Of a stretch of 36,553 nucleotides of DNA, positions 1 through 7,503 are shown one piece after another. How positions within the stretch are numbered: the first letter of the stretch is position 1; each line of letters begins with the position of its first letter. This DNA comes from Gemmatimonadota bacterium (lineage in GTDB: Bacteria > Gemmatimonadota > Gemmatimonadetes > Gemmatimonadales > Gemmatimonadaceae): contig PLLD01000281.1 in assembly GCA_003141205.1 (NCBI GenBank), positions 1 to 36,553 on the forward strand, read 5' to 3'. The position numbers and the translations under genes are program-made. The notes under the pieces are model-generated. The model had not been told where the DNA came from. It worked only from the letters and a program-made list of their open reading frames with translations, and did not search any database.

Positions 1-65
1 CCGGCGGCCGCGCCCGCCCCGCCTTCAACCTTACTTAACCCATTGCCGCCCAGTAGATTACAGCA

Positions 66-1886
66 TTGATGCCGAGCAACACTCGCCCGCCCCGTCGCGG
101 GCCCGGCCGCGCATCCGCGGCCCATCGCCCCGCGCTGCGAGCACCCATCGCCGCGGCCGCCCCTCCAGTGGTACACACACAAGTGAATAATCCCCAAACG
201 ATGGGGATGGGCGCTCCCCTCATGGCGCCTAACGCCGCCCTGCTCATCGATTTCGACAACGTCACGATGGGGATCCGATCCGATCTCCAGACCGAGCTGC
301 GGAACCTGCTCTCGTCGGCGATCATCAAGGGGAAGGTCCAGCTGCGCCGCGCCTACGCGGATTGGCGCCGCTATCCCCAATACGTCGCCCCGCTCGCGGA
401 ATCGTCGATCGACATGATCATGGCGCCGGCGTACGGGTCATCGAAGAAGAACGCCACCGACATCCGGTTGGCGATCGATGCCCTCGAGCTCGTGTTCACG
501 CGTCCCGAGATCGGCACGTTCATCCTGCTGTCCGGCGATTCGGATTTCTCGACGCTCGTGATCAAGCTCAAGGAGTACGGCAAGTACGTGATCGGCGTCG
601 GCATTCGCGAGTCCTCGAGCGATCTGCTCGTGATGAATTGCGACGAGTACTACAGCTACAACGCCCTGGCCGGATTGGTGCGGGCCGGAAGCGCGCAGGA
701 CGATATGGCCGCGCGGCGCGATCCGTGGGAGCTGGTCGCGGAAGCGGTCGCCCGCATGCAGCGCAACGGCGACGTCATGCGCGCCGACCGGCTCAAGCAG
801 GTGATGCAGGACATCGATAGCTCGTTCGACGAGAAGAATCTGGGCATGTCGAAGTTCTCCCGCTTCGTGCAGGAGGCGGCGCACCGCAAGCTGCTCGCGC
901 TTACGAAGCTCGAAAACGGCCAGCTCGAGATCGGCCCGCCGCGGCAGGACGCGACATTTGCGGGCGAGCTGCCGGTGGCCGACTCGACGCCGCCGGTGCT
1001 GATGCACGATGGTATGGGAGCGGACCACGCCGATGGAGCGGCGGGGGAGCCGGCGGTCGAGGACCGGCCGCGGCGCTCACGGCGCGGTCGGGGTGGCCGG
1101 CGGGGTGGCGCCGGGCGCGAGCGGGAGGCGCCGGGATCGGTGCCCGTGGCGGCCACGGTGGGAGAGGCCGTCGCCGGTCTGATCCCGGTTGGAGATCTAG
1201 GGCCGGACGAGGCCGCGCCCGAGGAGGTCGTACCGGTCCGGGCTGTCACGCCCGCGCTCTCGGTAGGCCACGCGGGGGAGCGGCTGACGCGCGAGGAAGC
1301 GTTCGACCTGGTGCGGCGCACGGCCGCCAAGCTCGTGCACGGCGACGAGGCGGTGCCGGCGGCGGCCATGCGTGCGGCCGCGCACGATCTGCTCGGCCAC
1401 GACAGCGAAAGCCTGGCCGAGCGCAATTTCTTCCGCATCCTGCAGGACGCGCACGACGCGGAGGTCATCGATCTCCGGCGCCGCGGCGCCGACTACGAGG
1501 TGGCGTTGCCCGCCGCCGTTCCGCCGGTGGCGGAACAGCTGCAGTTCACGGCTGCCTCGCATGCCGCGGCCGCTGGGGCCGCGGGTGGGATGGCATCCGG
1601 CGGAGCGGCGCATCCGGCCCCGCGCGGAATCCGTCCGCGCAGTGTGGTGCGGAGCAGGAGTGCCCCGCGCGGCCGGGCGGCACCGGCTGGCCCCCCGCCG
1701 GAGCTGCTCAGCGTCGGTGTGGTCGAAGGCGGTCGCTCGCGTTCCGCGCCCGTCGCCGCGCCGGTGGAGGAAGTCGAGCCCGCAGAGGAAGCGGCCGTGG
1801 AGGAGACTCCCGCCGCCCGTCCGCGGCGCCCGCGCGCCCGAGGCACGACGACGCGGAGCCGACCGACCAAGACCGGCGACGCCTGA
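66..1886 (+). CDS. NYN-domain (LabA/DUF88-like) putative ribonuclease with two OST-HTH/LOTUS-like domains and an Arg-rich C-terminal tail
   Basis: NYN core ALLIDFDNV...ILLSGDSDFSTLVIKLKEYGKYVIGVG; LOTUS-like blocks DPWELVAEAVARMQRNGDVMRADRLKQVMQ...FSRFVQEA and EAFDLVRRTAAKLV...FFRILQDAHDAEVIDLRRRG. The true start may be internal (GTG 183 or ATG about 204); the first ~40 aa look non-coding. Confidence 0.85.
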   Translation: MMPSNTRPPRRGPGRASAAHRPALRAPIAAAAPPVVHTQVNNPQTMGMGAPLMAPNAALLIDFDNVTMGIRSDLQTELRNLLSSAIIKGKVQLRRAYADWRRYPQYVAPLAESSIDMIMAPAYGSSKKNATDIRLAIDALELVFTRPEIGTFILLSGDSDFSTLVIKLKEYGKYVIGVGIRESSSDLLVMNCDEYYSYNALAGLVRAGSAQDDMAARRDPWELVAEAVARMQRNGDVMRADRLKQVMQDIDSSFDEKNLGMSKFSRFVQEAAHRKLLALTKLENGQLEIGPPRQDATFAGELPVADSTPPVLMHDGMGADHADGAAGEPAVEDRPRRSRRGRGGRRGGAGREREAPGSVPVAATVGEAVAGLIPVGDLGPDEAAPEEVVPVRAVTPALSVGHAGERLTREEAFDLVRRTAAKLVHGDEAVPAAAMRAAAHDLLGHDSESLAERNFFRILQDAHDAEVIDLRRRGADYEVALPAAVPPVAEQLQFTAASHAAAAGAAGGMASGGAAHPAPRGIRPRSVVRSRSAPRGRAAPAGPPPELLSVGVVEGGRSRSAPVAAPVEEVEPAEEAAVEETPAARPRRPRARGTTTRSRPTKTGDA

Positions 1887-1895
1887 CGTAGCGGC

Positions 1896-2552
1896 ATGGT
1901 GGGGCGCGCGAACCGGCGCCGGCGCGCGCTGTCGCGGGCGTTCTTCTCCCGGGACACGACGCTGGTGGCGCGGGAGATGTTGGGAGCGATCCTCGAGTGC
2001 CGCGGCGACGGCGGCGTCACGAGCGGCCGCATCGTCGAGACCGAGGCGTACCTCGGCGGGGATGATCCCGCATCGCACGCCGTCGTGGGGCGCACGTCGC
2101 GCACGGAGCATCTGTTCGGCCGGCCGGGGAACGCGTACGTCTATTTCATCTACGGCCGCTACTGGTGCGTGAACGCCGTCACGGAGCGGGCGGGTCGCGG
2201 ACACGCCGTGCTCGTGCGTGGGATCGAACCGGTCGACGGCATCGATCTCATGCGCGCGCGGCGCGGGATATTCGGCACCGAGCGCGGCCTCACGAACGGG
2301 CCGGCCCGACTCTGTCTCGCTCTCGGGATCGACGGCCGTCTGAACGGGGTATCCCTACAGCGCGGCCCGCTCGTCCTCCGCGAAGGCTGTGCGATTCCCG
2401 ATGCCGCGGTGTCCGTGTCGCAGCGGATCGGACTCACGCGCGCAGCGGATTGGCCGCTGCGCTATTACGTCACGAGCAATCCCCATGTCTCCCGCACTCC
2501 GTCCGCATTTTCGGTTGGCAGGTATGCCGCGGCGCCCGGCGCGCGGAGTTGA
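1896..2552 (+). CDS. DNA-3-methyladenine glycosylase, AAG/MPG family
   Basis: LVAREMLGAILE...GRIVETEAYLGGDDPASHA...GNAYVYFIYGRYWCVNAVTE...LTNGPARLCLALGID are characteristic of the AAG/MPG fold. Confidence 0.92.
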   Translation: MVGRANRRRRALSRAFFSRDTTLVAREMLGAILECRGDGGVTSGRIVETEAYLGGDDPASHAVVGRTSRTEHLFGRPGNAYVYFIYGRYWCVNAVTERAGRGHAVLVRGIEPVDGIDLMRARRGIFGTERGLTNGPARLCLALGIDGRLNGVSLQRGPLVLREGCAIPDAAVSVSQRIGLTRAADWPLRYYVTSNPHVSRTPSAFSVGRYAAAPGARS

Positions 2553-3906
2553 GCGGCGCGTCGCCGGCATCCTGGCGGCGACGGTGGCGGCGAGCGTGGC
2601 GGCGGCCATGGCCGCCTGCGCGCACGCCCAGCATGGCACCCCGCCCCGCGCCCTGGCCGGCACAGCCCGTCCGGATACGGCGATGACCGCGCCCTCTCCC
2701 ATGTTTCGCGCCGCGCGCCCGCGCGGGGTGTCCGACGACGCCATGCGCATCTTCGATGGCGCGGTCGTGATCGACACGCACAATGACATGCCGACGAAGA
2801 TGCTGGACGACAAGTACGATCCGGACGTCCGGCATCCCGCGGGATTCGGACCGGGGCAGGGGAATACCGATCTACCGCGCCTGCAGGAATCGGGGCTGAC
2901 GGCGGAATGGATGTCGGCCTGGGTGGACGCGACCTACGCGCGGCAGCAGCCGGACGGATCCTTCGCGCGCGTCACGCGCTATCTGGACGCGATCCACGCG
3001 TGGGTCGGCCGGCATCCGGACCGGCTCGTGTTCGCGACGACCGCGGCGCAGGTCGAGCGGGCGAAAGCGGACGGGAAGGTTGCGATCCTGATCGGGGTCG
3101 AAGGTGGGCACGCGATCGAGAACTCGCTCGACAATCTGCGCACCCTGTACGCGCGCGGGGCGCGCTACATGACGCTCACGTGGAACAACGGGAATGACTG
3201 GGCGGGCTCATCGATCGGGGTCAACGGGACCCGCACGGGCGGGCTCACCCCCTTTGGGCGCGATGTCGTGCGCGAGATGAACCGGCTCGGGATGCTGGTC
3301 GATGTGTCGCACGTCTCGGACGCGACGATGGCCGATGTGCTGGCGACGACTACCGCGCCGGTGATCGCATCGCATTCGAGCGCGCGGGCGCTGAACGAGC
3401 ACCCGCGGAACGTCACCGACGCCGAGATCCGCGCCATCGCGGCGACGGGCGGTGTCGTGAATGTGAATTTCTTCTCGCGATTCATCGATCCGGCCTATCG
3501 GCGGGCCGATGATGCGCTGGACGCGACGATGCAGCGCAAGCGGGCCGAGCTCATGCGGCGCGGGCCGCTCGATACGGCGACGCTGAACGCCGAGCTCGCG
3601 AAGGAGCGGCGGCCACTCGAGGCGTCGCTGCCGGTCACGCCCTTGTTGGTTCTGCTGGACCACATCGATCACATCGCCAAGGTCGGCGGCGTGGATCACG
3701 TGGGGATCGGCAGCGATTTCGACGGTGTGACGGCGCTGCCCGAGGGCATGGAGGACGTCACCGCGCTCCCGCGCATCGCGCAGGGACTACTCGACCGCGG
3801 CTATTCGGCCGAGGACATCCGGAAGATCCTGGGCGGCAACATGCTGCGCGTCATGCGGAAGGTCCTGGATCACGCGGGCGCCGCGGCGGCGCCCGCATCG
3901 CGCTGA
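2524..3906 (+). CDS. Membrane dipeptidase, peptidase family M19, with N-terminal signal sequence
   Basis: VVIDTHNDMP metal motif, GVEGGHAIENSLDNLR, MLVDVSHVSDATMADVL, PVIASHSSARAL, HVGIGSDFDGV. Start set to internal ATG 2524, in frame with ORF 2389..3906. Confidence 0.9.
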   Translation: MPRRPARGVERRVAGILAATVAASVAAAMAACAHAQHGTPPRALAGTARPDTAMTAPSPMFRAARPRGVSDDAMRIFDGAVVIDTHNDMPTKMLDDKYDPDVRHPAGFGPGQGNTDLPRLQESGLTAEWMSAWVDATYARQQPDGSFARVTRYLDAIHAWVGRHPDRLVFATTAAQVERAKADGKVAILIGVEGGHAIENSLDNLRTLYARGARYMTLTWNNGNDWAGSSIGVNGTRTGGLTPFGRDVVREMNRLGMLVDVSHVSDATMADVLATTTAPVIASHSSARALNEHPRNVTDAEIRAIAATGGVVNVNFFSRFIDPAYRRADDALDATMQRKRAELMRRGPLDTATLNAELAKERRPLEASLPVTPLLVLLDHIDHIAKVGGVDHVGIGSDFDGVTALPEGMEDVTALPRIAQGLLDRGYSAEDIRKILGGNMLRVMRKVLDHAGAAAAPASR

Positions 3907-3943
3907 CGTTTCTTAGTCGTTTCTTAGTCGTTTCTTAGTCGTT
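3907..3943. repeat. 11-bp tandem repeat (CGTTTCTTAGT) x3 plus partial, over the stop codon of the minus-strand gene
   Basis: Direct reading: cgtttcttagt|cgtttcttagt|cgtttcttagt|cgtt. TTA (minus-strand TAA) at 3913, 3924 and 3935, 11 bp apart. Confidence 0.97.
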
Positions 3944-4663
3944 CCCGCGTGCGCTGACCGCGTTGATGCGGAGACCGGCCTGGAACATGAAGAAGGCCTG
4001 ATTGGTGAAGAAGCGCGGGTCGCCCTCCGGTGCGCTCGTCGGGAAGAGCTTGGCCTGCCCATAGAGCGAGATGCGGTTGACGAGCTGCGCCTGCACACCG
4101 AGGACGATGAGCGGTGTGACCCATTGGGCCGCGTCGTTCCGATAGGTGTCCGTGTAATAGGTCGGGAACCACTGCGCGGCGTTGCCGTACGCGGGCGGAG
4201 TCGAGGTCATGACGGTGCCCTCGATGAAGTTGCCCGAGAGGCCGAGCCCGAGGTAGGGGCGGACGCGGCCGCTCCACGGGAACGCCAGCAGCGCGGCTTC
4301 CAGGTGCCGCGAGTTGTGCACCGTGGCCGTGGCGCCGTACGCCACATCACGGGACGTCGTAAAGGTCGTGTCCGAGTAATACCGGCCGACTTCGGTGTAT
4401 TGCAGGTTGTGGCCGGTGAAGAAGGTCTGGTCCAGCCCGACGAGCAAGGCGAAGTGGCGTCGCGTGATGAGCCAATCGAGACCGATCGATGGCGCGAGGG
4501 AATGCGCGGTCGAGGACGTCCAATACAGCATCGTCCCCCCGTTGATCCCCCAGAACCAGGAATTATCGAACAGCCGGTCCTCTGACTGGGCGTGTCCCAC
4601 GGCGGGAAGAACGGCGACGGCGAGAAGGGCAACGCCGGCCGCGAAGCGTCGGATCAGCCGCAT
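3935..4663 (-). CDS. Outer-membrane beta-barrel-like protein with signal peptide
   Basis: MRLIRRFAAGVALLAVAVLPAVGHAQ signal; alternating hydrophobic/aromatic strands ending AFFMFQAGLRINAVSARGND. Start at CAT 4661-4663. Confidence 0.65.
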   Translation of the reverse strand: MRLIRRFAAGVALLAVAVLPAVGHAQSEDRLFDNSWFWGINGGTMLYWTSSTAHSLAPSIGLDWLITRRHFALLVGLDQTFFTGHNLQYTEVGRYYSDTTFTTSRDVAYGATATVHNSRHLEAALLAFPWSGRVRPYLGLGLSGNFIEGTVMTSTPPAYGNAAQWFPTYYTDTYRNDAAQWVTPLIVLGVQAQLVNRISLYGQAKLFPTSAPEGDPRFFTNQAFFMFQAGLRINAVSARGND

Positions 4664-4759
4664 GTGTCGGAAACCTCGTGCGAGTTGGAAAGTCGCCACC
4701 AAGCGAGATACGGGCACCAGCGCCCGCGGCTACCGCCACGACAGCGCGCCAGATTCACA

Positions 4760-4788
4760 GGGGGGACGAGGACCCCCCCCGGGGGGTC
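4760..4788. other. G6/C8/G6 homopolymer block with two mutually exclusive hairpins (possible terminator for kbl)
   Basis: gggggg-acgagga-cccccccc-ggggggtc: G6 can pair with C6 (loop acgagga), or GACCCCCC with GGGGGGTC. Confidence 0.6.
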
Positions 4789-4818
4789 ACAATGTCCGCC
4801 TCCCCGCCCAGCTCGTCG

Positions 4819-6060
4819 CTAATGCAACAGTCCAACCGTCTTCCCGACGGTCTTGAACGCCGCAATTGCCGCGTCGAGGTCGCTACGCGTATGGGCGGCC
4901 GACAACTGGCACCGCACGCGGGCCTGCCCCTGTGGCACCACGGGAAATCCGAAGCCGGTCACGAAGATCCCCTCCTTCAACAGGAGGTCGCTCATGCGAA
5001 TGGCTGTGGCCGTTTCCCCCACGATGATCGGGACGATCGGCGTCTCTCCCGGCAGGGGAGCGAATCCGGCCTCCGTGATCGCCTCGCGAAAGTATCGGGC
5101 GTTGTCGCGCAGGCGCGTGACACGCTCCGGTGCCGCCTCGATCGCCTGTACGGCGGCGAGCGCACTGGCGGCGACGGTCGGCGGCAGGGCATTCGAGAAG
5201 AGCTGCGGGCGGGAGCGCTGGGTCAGTATGTCGCACAAGGACTCGGGACCGGCCACGAACCCGCCCGCGGCTCCGCCCAGGGCCTTTCCCAGGGTCGACG
5301 TAATCACGTCGACTTGGCCGAGGACGCCGAAATGCTCCGCCGTGCCGCGGCCGGTGCGGCCGAGCACACCGGTGCCGTGGGAATCGTCGACGACGAGGAC
5401 GGCGCCGTAGCGCCGAGCGATCTCGAGGAGGTCGGGTAGCCGGGCGATGCTGCCCTCCATGGAGAACACGCCGTCGGACCAGATCAGGATGCGGCGCGCG
5501 GAGCGGTGCGCCTCGAGCTTGGCCACGAGATCGTCCATGTCCGAGTGCGCGTAGACGGCCGTCGTGCACTTGGTGATCGACTTTGCGAGCCGCATGGAGT
5601 CGACGATCGACGCGTGGTTGAGGGCGTCGGACAGAACGACGTCCCCCTCCTGCACGACGCTCGCGGTCAGCCCTTCATTGGCGTTCCACGCCGACACGTA
5701 GGTCAGCGCCGCCTCGGTGCCGACGAATCGGGCGAGCGCCGCCTCGAGCTCGCGATGGATCGTGAAGGTGCCGCAGATGAACCGGACGCTCCCGGTCCCG
5801 GCGCCGAAGCGGCGGAGCCCCTCGATCCCGGCGGCGACGACCGCGGGGTCGTCGCAGAGGCCGAGATAGTTGTTGGACGAAAGGATCAGGACCTCGCCCC
5901 GTCCTTCCATGCGGACCCGGGCCGACTGCGGCGAGTCGAGAAAGTTGAGCCGCTTGTACACCCCGTCCTGCTTGAGGCGATCGATCTGGGCCGCGAGGTC
6001 GCCCGCGAAGGCCGACCGGTGCGTGGTCGCGGCCTCGGCTGCGGACGTCTCAGTCGCCAC
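4819..6060 (-). CDS. kbl: Glycine C-acetyltransferase (2-amino-3-ketobutyrate CoA ligase)
   Basis: PLP alpha-oxoamine synthase family: SSNNYLGLCDDP, GTGSVRFICGTFTIHRELEAALARF, VVDDSHGTGVLGRTGRGT, DVITSTLGKALGGAAGGFV. Adjacent to tdh. GTG start 6060 overlaps the upstream stop. Confidence 0.92.
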   Translation of the reverse strand: MATETSAAEAATTHRSAFAGDLAAQIDRLKQDGVYKRLNFLDSPQSARVRMEGRGEVLILSSNNYLGLCDDPAVVAAGIEGLRRFGAGTGSVRFICGTFTIHRELEAALARFVGTEAALTYVSAWNANEGLTASVVQEGDVVLSDALNHASIVDSMRLAKSITKCTTAVYAHSDMDDLVAKLEAHRSARRILIWSDGVFSMEGSIARLPDLLEIARRYGAVLVVDDSHGTGVLGRTGRGTAEHFGVLGQVDVITSTLGKALGGAAGGFVAGPESLCDILTQRSRPQLFSNALPPTVAASALAAVQAIEAAPERVTRLRDNARYFREAITEAGFAPLPGETPIVPIIVGETATAIRMSDLLLKEGIFVTGFGFPVVPQGQARVRCQLSAAHTRSDLDAAIAAFKTVGKTVGLLH

Positions 6061-6388
6061 GGCGGCGGAGCCCCACGCGGGCGCGCGCAAGGCGCTCGAG
6101 GTAGTCGGGCACCGCCTCGTGCGGCGGGCGTACCGGTATGGCGAACGCGGGATTGTCCGGCTGGCTGCCCCCTTCGTCGACGTAGAGGTCGCCACCCGCC
6201 GCCTCGACGGCGGTTTCCCAGCGCTCGACCGCATCGAGGAGGTCGGACAGCTGCTCGGCCGATTCGTGACCGGTGAGCGTGATGCTGCGCGCGCGCAGCT
6301 TCGCCGCGATCTCGCGAGCCGCGGCGGTCAGCTCCTCGGCGCGGTGCGGATCGAGCGCGTCATTGATGTCGTCGCGGGGCGGGGCCAT
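6050..6388 (-). CDS. Small conserved-type hypothetical protein between tdh and kbl
   Basis: MAPPRDDINDALDPHRAEELTAAAREIAAKL...; TGA overlaps the kbl GTG start, consistent with an operon. An upstream ATG at 6415 is also possible. Confidence 0.6.
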   Translation of the reverse strand: MAPPRDDINDALDPHRAEELTAAAREIAAKLRARSITLTGHESAEQLSDLLDAVERWETAVEAAGGDLYVDEGGSQPDNPAFAIPVRPPHEAVPDYLERLARARVGLRRRGD

Positions 6389-6460
6389 GGTATCCGGGGG
6401 AGGGAGGGAAGGCAACGAATGTCCGTATGAGTAATTAAATGGCGTTCGCGGCGCGGACGG

Positions 6461-7486
6461 CTACGCGATCTCGAAAATGACCTTGCCCGCCTCCCCCGAC
6501 CGGATCACGCGCATCGCTTCGTCGACGGCGTCGAGCGGGAAGCGGTGGGTGATGACGGGGCTGGGGTCGAAGGCGCCGGACCGAAGGAAGCGCGTCATCT
6601 GGATCCAGGTGTCGTACATCCGGCGGCCGACGACCCCGTACAGCGTGAGCCCCTTGAAGATGACCTCGGTCGCGAAGTCGATCGGCACGGCCGTCGTTGG
6701 GATGCCGAGCATCTGCACGCGTCCGCCGACGCGGACGAGGGCGAGGGCCTGGTGAATCGCGGCGGGCACCCCCGACATCTCGAGCACCACATCGACGCCC
6801 AGCCCGTCGGTCGCGCGCCGCACGGCCTCCTCGGCCTTGTCGGGGTGCACGACCTCGTCCGCGCCCATGGCGGCCGCGAGGGCCAGCCGCCGGTCGTTCA
6901 CATCGGACGCGATCACCCGCGCCGCGCCCGCCGCCTTGCAGATCCCGGCGGCGAAGATGCCGATGGGGCCGCAGCCGGTAATCAGCACGTACGCGCCCGG
7001 TATGTCGGCGGTGAGCGCCGTATGGAACGCATTCCCCATCGGATCGTGAATCCCGCCGATGTCGTAGGAGATCTTGTCATCCAGGTGCCACACGTTCGTC
7101 GCGGGCATCACGATGAATTCGGCGAAGCACCCATCGCGATCCACGCCGATGATCTTGGTGTACGGACACACGTGGGCGTTCCCGGTGCGGCACAGCAGGC
7201 AGCGTCCGTCGACGATGTGTCCCTCGGCCGTCACCCGGTCGCCGACCTTGACGTCGGTGACCAACGACCCGACGCGGACGACATCGCCCGCGAATTCGTG
7301 CCCCACGACGATCGGCGGCTTGACGCGCCGCCGGGCCCAGTCATCCCACTCGTAGATGTGGACGTCGGTGCCGCACACGCCGGCGCGGCGCACGCGAATC
7401 AGAACTTCATCGTCTCGGGGCGTAGGGTCGGGAACGTCCGCGAGCACGAGCCCGGGACCTGCGGAACCCTTGATCAGAGCTTTCAC
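6461..7486 (-). CDS. tdh: L-threonine 3-dehydrogenase (Zn-dependent MDR)
   Basis: MKALIKGSAGPGLVL...GVCGTDVHIYEWDDWA...VGHEFAGDVVRVG, Cys-rich structural zinc segment, ITGCGPIGIFAAGICKAAGAARVIASD; operon with kbl. Confidence 0.93.
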   Translation of the reverse strand: MKALIKGSAGPGLVLADVPDPTPRDDEVLIRVRRAGVCGTDVHIYEWDDWARRRVKPPIVVGHEFAGDVVRVGSLVTDVKVGDRVTAEGHIVDGRCLLCRTGNAHVCPYTKIIGVDRDGCFAEFIVMPATNVWHLDDKISYDIGGIHDPMGNAFHTALTADIPGAYVLITGCGPIGIFAAGICKAAGAARVIASDVNDRRLALAAAMGADEVVHPDKAEEAVRRATDGLGVDVVLEMSGVPAAIHQALALVRVGGRVQMLGIPTTAVPIDFATEVIFKGLTLYGVVGRRMYDTWIQMTRFLRSGAFDPSPVITHRFPLDAVDEAMRVIRSGEAGKVIFEIA

Positions 7487-7503
7487 TTGTAGGGGAAGGG
7501 AAG

